A DNA stretch of 64,000 bases, taken from assembly GCA_948567375.1 (NCBI GenBank), contig OX419757.1, forward strand, positions 43,028,001 to 43,092,000. Direction: 5' to 3'. The notes beneath the pieces are model-generated. The model was not told the origin of the DNA, searched no databases, and was given only the letters and a program-made list of their open reading frames with translations. Position 1 is the stretch's first letter; each line of letters opens with the position of its first letter. Below, piece by piece: positions 10,812-20,875 of the stretch. The translations under genes were made by a program, and so were the position numbers. The stretch is from Lunularia cruciata. Its lineage: Eukaryota; Streptophyta; Marchantiopsida; Lunulariales; Lunulariaceae.

Positions 10812-13649
10812 ATGGGGAAACTTCCGGTTTTCTTTGGCCAGGATGGAGAAGATGTGGAGGCCTTTGTGAGAGACTTCAAGAGAGCTTGCATAGGAAACAA
10901 TGAGAGGAGGAAGAATGAGTGGGCCTCATTATTACCAGATTTCTTTGAGGATGCAGCACTTACATGGTATGAGTCAGAATACCAAAAGAGAGAGAGGAGA
11001 GAGGGGGAAGAGGAGTCTTGGGAGACTTTGACTTCAGCACTCATTGAAAACTTTCTTCCTGATGAGAGTTATGAGAGATTGATGAGTGAGGTTACATTTC
11101 TCAAGCAAGGAGATGGAGAGAAAGTGAGAGTATATGTGGAAAGAGTGGAAAAGTTAGAGTCCAGATTTCGCATAGTGTTGAGGAAGGGTGGGGATGATGT
11201 GGAGACTACAATGATTGGCATAGGGGCCATGCTCACCAAGAATTTTGTGGGAGAGTTGAGACCACAAATTAGAAGCAAGGTGAGATATGAGAAACCTTCT
11301 TCCAAGGTTGAAGTTATCAAGATCGCAATTCGTATGGAGGAGAGTTTGGAAGGGGATGAGAGTGATTTGGTGGTGAAGGAGGTTGTGCATCCTCCTCAAG
11401 GCTACAAGTATGGTGGAACTTCTGATACTTTGGTGACAAGGGTTGCACCACAAGTAGTAGTTGCTCCAGTTCTTGCACCTCCACCAAAAGATCCACTCCA
11501 AACCATCACAGAACAACTTGCGGATCTCAAGATCAATGTGGTGCAACTATGGGAGAAGAGAGAGGTGGATCAGAATGTAGGGAGAGGGCCTAGGAGTTAT
11601 GGAAACTATCCATATAGAGGAGGCCAACCAGCCAACAATTTCAATGATAGAAATTGTTTTGGTTGTGGAGGAAGAGGCCATATCCAAAGGAATTGCCCAA
11701 ATTCCACTTACCATGGAGGAAGGGGTTATGAGGGAGCCAATAGAGGGAAAGAGGGAGGTAGTGAAACCCAAGTGGCTCCTAATCCCAACAAAGGTAAGGG
11801 GATAGCATCCATAGATGTGGTTGAGAGCAGGTATGAGAAGGGAGAGTGCTCAAACTCCAAGGGTCTTAATTTGGAGCTTTTGGCACAAGAGAAGAAGAGA
11901 GCTCGTTTTGTAGAGGATGTTCACTCTTCTCAAGGATTTACTTCAAGCAAGGATACTCCTATGTCAACTAGGAGCACTCGCACCTCAACACCATCAACAA
12001 CAAAGACTCCAAGGAAGAAGTTGGAGATGGAGGACTTCTTGATCTCAAAGCAACAATGGAACTACAATGTGTTGGAGGATGTTGGTAGTCACAAGGCTAA
12101 CATCACAGTGGGCCAATTAATTGCTTTGAACCCTACCTTGAGAAAGGAGCTTGGAGGTGGTTTGAGTTCTACAAGGAGCAAGAAGAAGAAGAAGGCAAAA
12201 GCTCCAGTATCAATGGGGGTGGTGGATGCCAAGCCAGCACCATGGGAGGCTTGTGAATATGCCTCCAAGATTGACGTGAGAGTGAATGGTCACAACATCA
12301 AGGATGCATTGGTTGATGGAGGATCAGCAGTGAATGCCATGTCAGAAAGGTTGATGAAGAAGTTGGGTATGATACCCTCAAGACCTTCAACATTTGTGGT
12401 GAGCATGGCAAACAAGCAACAAGTTAGACCAGTAGGGGTGATGGATAAGGTGGTAGTTTCAGTTATGGGAGTTCAAAATCTCATGACTTTCCAAGTCTTG
12501 AAGGATTCAAGCTATGACTTACTTCTTGGGAGGCCATGGTTGAGAGCAGCGCGCACAACTGATCGATGGCACAAAGGGTACTTGAGGATTGGGCCGTCAA
12601 ACCATAGAGTCACTGTTCTTGTGACTAACACCACCAACACTTCACATTCAGATACCCCATCTTCTGATTATTGGGAATCAGATTCTGAAGAAGGAGCTTC
12701 AGGTGTGGACACAAGCATGGAAGAGGAGACTTCCACGGAGGAGGATGAATCTGAATCTGATTCAGATGTGTATCCTTTGTGTGCTATGGATTTTGCACCT
12801 AAGCCAGAGGTTTTGAAGGACCCAGATAAATCACCATTGACACTTGAGGAGGTAGAGAGAAGGTTATCTACCCTCAAGTATGGCCCAAATGTTACCAAGG
12901 AGGAGAAGGTGAGATTTGAGGAGATTTTCCGCAAGTTCATCCATGTGTTTGCTTTTAGTTACAAGGATTTGAAGGAAGTCACCTTGGAGGAGCACAAGAT
13001 AGAGGTGGAGTCACATGCAAGACCAATCCGCCAAAAGCAACGTTGCATTAGCCCACCAATATCTTTGGTTGTGAAGGAGGAGATTGATAAGCTCAAGGAG
13101 GCTGGATTTATCTTTGAGGTGGAGAATTCAGAATGGGTGTCTCCAATTGTCATTGTGAAGAAAAAGAATGGCAAGCTTCAGGTATGTGTGGATTACAAGA
13201 AGCTCAATGCTGTTACCAAGAAGGACTACTACCCATTACCATTCATTGATGAGATCTTGGAGGAGGTTGCAGGTCATGAGAGGTACAGTTTTGGAGATGG
13301 TTATAGTGGATATAACCAAATCAAGATTGCACCAGAGCATCAACAACTCACCACATTCACCACACCTTGGGGAACTTATGCTTTCAAGGTCATGCCTTTT
13401 GGGCTTTGCAATGCTCCAGCCACATTCCAACGGTTCATGAACAAGGTATTTGAACCTTTCATTGGGAAATTTGTGAGAGATTTCATTGATGACTTTTGTG
13501 TCTATGGGAGCAAGGAGGAGCACTTTGAGCACCTAATCAAAGTCTTGCAACGCTTGGATGAGGCAAATGCATCACTCAACCCAGGAAGTGCATTTTTGGA
13601 TGTGAAGAAGGTCTACTTTTGGGGCACATCATCTCCAAGGATGGAATAG
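10812..13649 (+). pseudogene. Family 3 Gag-protease-RT open frame (945 aa), frameshifted at the end
   Basis: The ATG at 10812 opens a long frame. Gag capsid spans about residues 1-180 (LPVFFGQDGEDVEAFVRDFK, then ALTWYESEY). A CCHC knuckle CFGCGGRGHIQRNC lies near 282-295. A protease with ALVDGGSAVNAM lies near 505; DGGS in place of the usual D(S/T)G. RT covers about 730-945, with SPIVIVKKKNG, VCVDYKKLNAVT, MPFGLCNAPATFQ and the active-site FIDDF. An acidic linker (DSDEE-rich) sits between protease and RT. Near 13617 one T of a T run is missing, so the frame ends wrongly at 13649 and the true continuation starts in another frame at 13619. Confidence 0.92.
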
Positions 13650-14074
13650 CAGTTGATCCTGAGAAGGTGAGGAAAATCTCAGACCTTCCATTCCCTTCAA
13701 GCTTGACAAAGTTACGCCAATTCTTGGGAATGGTTGGGTACTATAGGAGGTTCATCTTCTCATTTTCCAACAAGGCTTATGCATTGACCATCTACATGAA
13801 GAAGGGTGTAGATTACATGGTGATTTTGGAAGACAAGGAGGCTCTCAAAGCTTTTGAGGAGCTCAAGCAATCCCTTGTTGTAGCTCCAATTCTTGCTAAA
13901 CCTAATTGGAGTAAGCCTTTCATCCTCTACACTGATGCTTCTAATGTAGCTATAGGATGCACTCTTAGTCAATTAGACCAAGATGGGCATGATCATCCAA
14001 TAGCTTATGCTAGTAGGCAGATGGTTTCAGCAGAGAAGAACTACTCTGTCACGGAGAGAGAGGGTTGGCAGTGA
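13619..14074 (+). pseudogene. Family 3 RT thumb and RNase H first half
   Basis: In the -1 frame the polyprotein continues with GHIISKDGIAVDPEKV, LRQFLGMVGYYRRFI (RT thumb/connection) and then RNase H with LYTDASNVAIGCTLSQ (first catalytic Asp in TDAS) and TEREG. The frame stops at 14072-14074 because one base is missing near 14063; the next part is read at 14065 on. Confidence 0.9.
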
Positions 14075-15636
14075 TCTTTGGTCTCAAGAAGTTTAGACAC
14101 TACTTGATTGGAGGGAAAGCCACCATTGTCACGGATCACAAGGCTTTGAAGTACATCTTCAACAAGCCTAATGTTGAAGGGAGACTAGCAAGGTGGATGA
14201 TACTCTTGTCTGAGTATGACTACACCATTGAAGATAGGCCAAGAAAGAAACATGCAAATGCTGATTTATTATCTAGAGCCTATGATCATGATGGAGATGA
14301 GCCAGTGGATGATTCCTTCCCAGATGAGGAGCTCATGACAATCTCAGTCACTCAAGAGGTTCCAATGGAGTACAAGGAGATTGTTGATTTTGTGACAAAA
14401 GGTAACTATCCAGAAGGGATGCATGCTAGGGAGAGGGAGGCCCTTGCAGCAAGATCTAGACCTTACACAATGGTGGAGGATATTCTTTTTCACCAAGGAG
14501 CAGATGGTCTACTTCGAAGAGCAGTGGGTAAGGAAGAGTCTATCCTACTCATAAAGGAGTTTCATGAAGGTTTAGTATGTGGAGGACACTTTGCAGGAAA
14601 GGTGACTGCTTTCAAGATTCTAGATGCAGGTTACCATTGGAGAGGGATTTTCAAGGATTGTCTTGATTATTGCAAAACTTGTCATGTTTTTCAAGCTTTT
14701 GCTAGAAAGTCTACATCCACTCCACCACTTAGATCAATTCCATTGCTAGGACCTTTTGAGAAGTGGGGAATTGATTTTGTAGGACCTCTCAATAGAACCC
14801 CAAGGAACAATCGGTACATTGTGGTAGTTACTGATTACCTTACCAAGTGGGTTGAGGCTAGACCATTGAGGGACAAGAATGAAGATGAAGTGGGTAGATT
14901 TCTTTATGAACGCATTATCACTAGGTTTGGATGCCCTTTGGAGTTGGTTTCTGATAGAGGATGAGAGTTTACAGGAAGCATTACTACAGCCATGCTACGA
15001 CATTTCTCTATCACACATAGAGTAACTACATCCTATAAGCCAAATTCCAATGGCTTGGCAGAGAGAACCAATCAGACCTTGTGCATGATGTTGGCCAAAG
15101 ATGCAGAAATGGAGGGGGCTAAACATCATTGGGACAAGAGGATTCATGCAGTTTTGTGGGAGTATAGGACAACCATGAAAACTTCCATTGGATATTCTCC
15201 ATTTCAATTGGTGTATGGTATTGAGTCTACCTTACCTATTCACTTTGATCTTCCTACCTTCCAAAGCATTCATAGGAGATTGAAGAAAGCACAAGGAAGT
15301 GATGCAGAGAAGTCAAGGAAGGATCAACTCATGGAGTTGGAAGAGGCAAGAGCAGTTGCTATGGTTCGAGTGGAGCAAGCCCAAAGGAAACAAAAGGAGA
15401 GCTATGAAAAGAGGCAAGGCAAGAAGAAGGTGGAGCCTTTCAAAGAAGGTGATTGGGTAATGTTGTTTGATTCAATTCGATTCAAGAGAGTGCAAAAGAA
15501 GTTTTTGCCTAAGTACTTTGGACCTTTTATAGTAGAGAAGGTGTGGGGCAATTACACCTATGATCTCAAGGAGTTGGGAGGAAGACACTTTGATAGGATT
15601 AACCATGATAAGTTGAAGATGTACCATAGAAGGTAG
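14065..15636 (+). pseudogene. Family 3 RNase H second half and integrase with in-frame TGA
   Basis: The frame holds the RNase H end (FRHYLIGGKATIVTDHKALK, ADLLSRAYD). The integrase H2C2 finger follows (HEGLVCGGHFAGKVTAFKIL, CKTCHVF; the second Cys pair is C-x2-C). The core shows WGIDFVGPL (first Asp), LVSDRG (second Asp) and NSNGLAERTNQTL (catalytic Glu). The C-terminal barrel ends GRHFDRINHDKLKMYHRR. The TGA at 14962-14964 interrupts it right after SDRG. The same frame then runs open to 15636, so only this one stop separates the two parts. No chromodomain. Confidence 0.9.
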
Positions 15637-15672
15637 AGAGACCTTCACTTTGAGGACAAAGTGAAAACTTAG

Positions 15673-15684
15673 TCCGGGGGTAAA
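15673..15684 (+). other. Family 3 polypurine tract
   Basis: TCCGGGGGTAAA directly precedes the 3' LTR at 15685. Similar GGGGG-containing tracts prime plus-strand synthesis in other plant Ty3 elements. Confidence 0.6.
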
Positions 15685-16374
15685 TGTAACACCCATTTGT
15701 GCATGTGTGTGGTATTGTGATATTTAGCTTGGTATTACAAGTACTTAAGAGATATTATTTATAGAGATAAAGGATGGTTCTATATTAGTCATGGTTAGCT
15801 AAAGTTAGTCATAGCTAAGATAGAGTAGACCTTACTTTAGAGGAAGTAGAAAAGATGAGCACCACTATTTTGGATTTTAGTGTGTTGACTTGGCATTATT
15901 CCTAGGTGTTTGGCTTTGAGGAAAGAGTTGAGAACTCTTGGGCCCGCAAACCTTTTTCTTTTGGATTCTTCTTTATTCCAAGGATAGCCCATGTGAAGGA
16001 ATCCTTGACTTAGTGGTTGGGTCAAGATAAGACCACATGCTTAGGGGAATATGCCCATGTGAATGGATATTCCTTTTTACTTTTTGACTTTACTTGACTT
16101 TTAGTCTAGTAACTTGAGTTACTACGATAATTAGTAACTTTGGTACATAACTATTTCACAAGTATATAAACAAGGGGTGAGGAGGTACTCATCATCCTTT
16201 CATTTGCAACTATCTCTCTCTCATTGAGTTCTCTGGTGAGCAATGTCTTGAGTCTTGGAGTGTTAGCCTTGGAGGAGTATGATGGAGTTGGGGTTCCTTG
16301 CTTTCTTAGTCCATGGTGCGCTACCATAATAGCCATCAGAGGTTCATCCTGAGTGAGAGACAGGCCGGCTCACA
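15685..16374 (+). repeat. Family 3 3' LTR
   Basis: 690 bp, same length as the 5' copy, with about eight transitions between them. The TATA box is at 16163-16171. It is followed by the GCCC target duplication. Confidence 0.95.
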
Positions 16375-16724
16375 GCCCACCAAATTTGGCGACGAGATAG
16401 ATCCTTCTACGTCTTGAGGTAGACTAGAGGTTTGTGGTCTATCTCTACTACAAATGCCTTCTCGCCCAAGTAGTGCTTCCAATGCTTGGTTGCTAGAACG
16501 AAAGCCTGCTCTTCTTGTTTTGTGGTGTGGTAGTTGCGCTCTGCCAATAACAACTTTTGAGAGAAATATGCAATTGGATGCCATCTGTCATGCCACTCTT
16601 GTTGTAGGACTGCTCCTATTGCTACGCCTGATGCATCCGTAGCCAACTTGATTGGACGTTTTGGGTCATACCACTTCAAGATTGGTGCATGTAGCAAGGC
16701 AGCCTTCAATTCTTGAAAGGCCAA
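16375..16724 (-). pseudogene. Family 2 RNase H, cut by family 3
   Basis: The frame shows AFQELKAALLHAPILKWYD, LATDASGVAIGAVLQQ (catalytic Asp in TDAS), RNYHTTKQEEQAFVLATKHW and FVVEIDHKPLVYLKT. A TAG at 16407-16409 stands where relatives have Gln in a TQKDLS-type motif. The end of the domain lies beyond the nested element, at 8553 and leftward. A TGA at 16740-16742 separates it from RT in the same frame. Confidence 0.9.
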
Positions 16725-16739
16725 CTCTTGTGCAGTTCC

Positions 16740-17708
16740 TCATGTCCACTTCTTCCCCTTGCCAAGTAGTGCCGTTAAAGGTTGTGCAACCTTGGAGAAG
16801 TCCTTGACAAATCTACGATAGAATCCTGTCAACCCCAAGAAGCTCTTAAGTTGAGTCTGATCTTCTGGGGCACTCCATTTTTGAATGACCTCTATTTTAT
16901 CTATCAATACTTGAATGCCCTCTGCACTTACTCTATGCCCTAAGTAGTCTACTTCAGACTTGCCAAACTCACACTTTGAGATTTTGGCGTACAACTGATT
17001 CTGTCTTAGAATCTGGAGGACCTCTCGTAGATGTTGTTTGTGTTCTGTCATCATGCTACTATATACTAATATATCATCCAAGAAGACGATAACAGACTTA
17101 TCCAAGTATGGACGAAATATGTCATTCATTAGGCTCATGAAAGTGGCAGGCGCATTGGTGAGGCCAAAAGGCATCACGAGATACTCAAAGTGGCCATACC
17201 TGGTTCGAAAGGCAGTTTTGTACACATCCTCCTCTGCAATTTGGATTTGATTGTAACCGCTCCGCAAGTCCAGTTTGGTGAAGTATCTCGCTCCATGGAG
17301 TTGATCAAACAAGTCATCCATGCGAGGTAAGGGGTATTTGTTCTTCATTGTTTGCTGATTGAGACCCCGATAGTCAATGCACATGCGCATTGTACCATCC
17401 TTCTTCTTCACAAACAAGACAAGGGCCCCATATGGTGATACACTAGGTTAGATGAACCCTTTCTGTAGCATCTCCTCAATTTGAGTCTTACACTCCTCCA
17501 AGTCATGAGGTGATAGGCGATATGGGGCCTTACAAGGAGGTGTCTTCCCCGGGAGTGTCTCTATTTTGTGATCTACTCGCCTTTTAGGTGGTAATCCTGA
17601 GGGTAGATCATCGGGAAAGACATCTTGAAACTCATCCACCACATCTTTCAATTTCTCAGGAATTTGTCCAGCGAGTTGTGCACTCTGGACTTCTCTTATT
17701 AGACCCAT
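16740..17708 (-). pseudogene. Family 2 reverse transcriptase
   Basis: The RT is complete in order: [74 protein letters not shown] (motif A Asp), [13 protein letters not shown] (motif B) and [12 protein letters not shown] (motif C, catalytic LDD). The thumb follows with VDYLGHRVS and [23 protein letters not shown] at 17448-17450 interrupts it where relatives read GFIRPS, the usual Arg. The catalytic residues are intact. Confidence 0.92.
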
Positions 17709-17765
17709 AAAACATCTATTGGTCTTACAGACAGTTGTCGTCCCTACGACATATAGAGGCAGTTT

Positions 17766-18242
17766 CTACTTGTGTGATTTTTCTTTAACCCCAATGATGG
17801 ACCATTGGTGGGTTCTCACTACTTTCTTCCTCCAATCCACCATTAGGTTGTACTGCTCCATCCATGGCATGCCTAAAATTGCATCATAACGGGCTAACTG
17901 TATCACTTGCCACTCAATTGCTTCTTGATATTCTCCTACAGAGAGGGTTACCCGTCTAGGTAATGATTCAATCCTCTCTGTTTGCCCATTTGGTAACTCT
18001 ACTTCTTCACTTCCATCTCTCTCTAGATCCATTCCCAAGCTTATTGCAACAGAGCGAGACAAGAAATTCTCTGTTGCTCCCGGATCTATTAATACTCTCA
18101 CTTGATTACCTTCTAGGATTCCATTCACGACAATCAATTGTGAGGTTGCCTTTCGGGATCTTTGCGCATTATTCTCCTTCCTTCCCTTGCTTCTTTGCTT
18201 CCTTATTGAGCCAATAAGGCCGCAAGGTACATTTACTGGCAA
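17766..18242 (-). pseudogene. Family 2 aspartic protease
   Basis: The 158-codon frame contains RVLIDPGATENFLS, where DPGA replaces the standard D(S/T)GA. It continues through LGMDLERDG to AILGMPWMEQYN and MVDW, the usual end of Ty3 proteases before RT. It overlaps the end of the gag frame by about 10 bases in a different frame, so either a frameshift signal or a small indel separates gag and pol. A TAG at 17766-17768 closes it before RT. Confidence 0.88.
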
Positions 18243-19339
18243 TCTTCGTTTTCCGAAGTGGTTTCCACCTCCTCCTCTTCAATGTGCCTCTCCATGTTGT
18301 TCAAAGATCGCCTGTATGAAGGCCGAGGGCCTCTAGGGAAACGAGTGCAACAATTGGTAGATATGTGCCCAATACGGCCACAATTGTAACAACAGCGTTG
18401 TTCTCCTTGAGTCCCTTCTCCTTGTGGGACTCCATCTCTTTGTTCTTCTACCCGTCCCCGCTCTCCTTGAAGCGGCCGTGCTCCTCGATCCCGGAATCGA
18501 AGGTTGCCCAATTCTATCGGTACTGGTCCACCCATATGTGGTATTTCTGCCCGATAATGTTGAGGTGGAACTACTCCTTCACCTCCACCTAATGCTCCGG
18601 CTATTCTCTACGCACAAGCAATAGCTTCAAATACCGTGCGAGGGTTTTGCACCATGACTTCTTGGCGAATTTGCTCTTTCAACCCTCGTTTGAAATTGTC
18701 GAGAGCCTCTGCTGGACTCATGTCGGTAATTGCGACTTGTAGATCCAAAAATGCCTCCACATACTCTTGTACGCTATTCTTCTGTCTCAATCCCCATAGT
18801 CGGGTTCGAGCCATCTGCACAGAATCCACCGATTGGAAATTCTTGAGCAGTCCTTCTTGCATTGTTGTCCATGTGACCTCCCTTCTCTTTGCTAGCATGG
18901 ATCGTTCCCAAGCATCATACCATGTGAGGGCTTTATCGGTCACGTACCTACATGCAAACACGCCTGCAGCATGCTCTGTGATCTCTGTTGAGAATAATCG
19001 AAAATATCGATTCATTCTTGAGATCCAATTCTCCACTACTCCCATTGTACGTTGCCCCTTGTAAGGCTCGATGTTGCAGGTCTTCTTCATCCGGAGTAGC
19101 AATGTGGCTTCATCGTTGATAGGGTTCGTAGGCACGGGTACCTCTGCAAGTACTTCAGTCGCAGGTACTGGGTTTTGAGACGGCTCTTCTTCTTGCATGG
19201 CTTGATCGTTCCTGAGGATCTGCACTTGACTTTGCAATGTCTCCATGGTCATCTTAATCTCTTGAAATTCATTCAACATCCCTTGCATTCCTTGCACCAG
19301 CTCTTGCAAGTGCGGATCCATGGTTCCTACAACACCCAA
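18233..19339 (-). pseudogene. Family 2 Gag with CCHC knuckle
   Basis: The frame starts at 19339 with a Met-rich coiled-coil segment, then the capsid (CNIEPYKGQRTMGVVENWIS, ALTWYDAWERSM, SVQEYVEAFLDL). After a TAG at 18608-18610 the same frame continues at 18535 with a basic arm and the knuckle CYNCGRIGHISTNC, and ends acidic (EEEEVETTSENEDC). One stop therefore breaks an otherwise complete Gag of normal size. Confidence 0.9.
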
Positions 19340-19911
19340 TTGCTAACGTCTACTTCAATACAGAGTCAATATAATCACTCTGGAAGGCGCACAAACTATC
19401 GGAACTACCATTGGGACCTCAGAAGCTATTACTCGTTGATAATACTCCTCACCAAAATTCCTAACCACAAAATCTCTAAATATCAATTTCGGCCTCACTA
19501 CATAACGGATTTCTACTTGAGTGTTGAAAGGGAGAGGATTTGGGACATTCATATCCATATTATCATAATAGAATGTAGATCGTCAAATCCCACTCTCTGT
19601 CATATATCACCACAAGTAGAATCACCGGGTTTGGTGAGTTCATCACTCTGTCCATGAATTCCGCACCAAAGTGATAAACTAGCGATACTCTCATCTGCTC
19701 ACGTTGGATGTACATAACCTTGATGTGGAATGGGTTTGAGAATGGAAAGCTAGGTGCGGGAAATTGTCTTCCCGGCGCATCCATCCCATCCGCTCTCTAA
19801 AGTCCTTCCTAAGTCTAGCGATTACTCTATGTTCTCCACCTCAAATTACTCAATTTTAGTAGTTCGTGCTATTCCAAGAGGGGTGATCCACTCTCTTGGA
19901 CTAGAACACTC
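19340..19911 (-). other. Family 2 leader between primer site and gag
   Basis: No coding sequence is recognised. Two short minus-strand frames (19784-19563, 19558-19355) have similar sequence to each other around VLLVVIYDREWDL and VPIVCAPSRVIIL; I would not call them genes. Confidence 0.4.
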
Positions 19912-19923
19912 GCTCTGATACCA
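19912..19923 (-). other. Family 2 primer binding site, tRNA-iMet
   Basis: The minus strand reads TGGTATCAGAGC one base after the 5' LTR. This is the standard plant primer site complementary to the 3' end of initiator tRNA-Met (GCTCTGATACCA on plus). Confidence 0.93.
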
Positions 19924-19924
19924 T

Positions 19925-20662
19925 TGTAATACTCCCAAGACAAGAGAAGAGAGAAAACACAGATTGCACACTCAAACATTCGATGCCCCAAGGGAGCACC
20001 TTCTCTTTATTATATAGGCAAAGAGGATCTCCTCCAAGGAAGCTCCACCATAGGATTAGGGACACAGATAGGTGACATGTCAGCAAGCTCCACCCTTGGA
20101 TTACTTACTTGGATGGGTGACATGTCTGGTCTAGGTCCTATCTGGTTGGTCAAACGAGCTTTGACCGGAGGGAATCTTTTAGAGAATCTTCCTATAGGAA
20201 TCTCAGAATCACATGAGTAAGGTACCGTTGGAAAGCTCTCGACGAGACAAACCAGGGGGGAGGGAAGGCCGGCCTCTCCTACATTGGGGGGGAATCTGCA
20301 CATTTTCGAGGCCTAATTCATCCGTTTAGGCCTCCGAAATTACCTTCAAAGATTTCAAGCATATTTCGGTTCCTACTCTATTAGTAGAAGTCCTCTTTTG
20401 GTGATACTTCTTTCTGATCTGTTTAGTCCATCATGTGTAACATCCTTCCAGATGTTACCAAACTAATTCTCACCTTTAAATCATATGTCTAGCTATTGGT
20501 TCTAAGGTTCTCAAGTCTATTTTGGTTTCTGCCCTATTAGTAGAAGTACTCTTTTGGTGATATTTCTATCTGATCTATTTTGACCATCATGTATAACATC
20601 ATTCTAGATGTTACCAAACCGAATTTCACATCTAGATCATATGGCTAACCCTTGGTATTACA
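19925..20662 (-). repeat. Family 2 5' LTR
   Basis: 738 bp, TG..CA, about 96% identical by eye to 6232-6970. It is followed in plus reading by the target duplication CTTGG. Confidence 0.93.
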
Positions 20663-20667
20663 CTTGG

Positions 20668-20875
20668 ACTCAAGCTAGGTCTAAAACCCTAATGGTCTCG
20701 CTGATGGCACACTTGACGGCGCGAATGGTGCAAAGTGACGGTGGGCTCCACCGTGAAATCAGTACCCCAAACACAAAATCTGGCTGTCAAAAAGTAGTCT
20801 ATGAGGAATTGTTGAAATACCTCTAACTATTATCATTGCAACTCTAGTGTTTGAGCATCTAGATGCAACACTACA
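20668..20875 (-). repeat. Family 1 LTR, right part
   Basis: This is the remainder of the LTR interrupted at 6231. It matches 24860-25063 and 39130-39345. It ends CTACA at 20875, corresponding to the TTACA ends of the other copies. Confidence 0.75.

Larger units (their letters stand above)
8554..16374 (+). mobile_element. Family 3 Ty3 retrotransposon nested in family 2
   Basis: Two 690-bp LTRs (8554-9243, 15685-16374; TGTAACACCC..CTCACA) enclose a 6.4-kb interior on the plus strand. I count about eight LTR differences, all transitions (about 98.8% identity), so it is young. The flanks share GCCC (8550-8553 and 16375-16378). Removing the insert and one GCCC rejoins the family 2 RNase H reading frame across the junction, which confirms the borders. 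The interior has a tRNA-Glu-type primer site, accessory small ORFs and gag-protease-RT-RNase H-integrase without a chromodomain. Two one-base deletions and one stop break pol. Confidence 0.95.
6232..20662 (-). mobile_element. Family 2 chromodomain Ty3 (Gypsy) element with nested insertion
   Basis: The element has LTRs of 739 bp (6232-6970) and 738 bp (19925-20662), both TG..CA, flanked by the perfect 5-bp duplication CTTGG (6227-6231 and 20663-20667). Order on the minus strand: 5' LTR, primer site for tRNA-iMet, gag, protease, RT, RNase H, [nested family 3], integrase, chromodomain, polypurine tract, 3' LTR. Without the insert it is about 6.6 kb, normal for a chromovirus. About nine in-frame stops and at least one frameshift make it non-autonomous. 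LTR identity is roughly 96% by eye. It inserted into the family 1 LTR. Confidence 0.93.
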
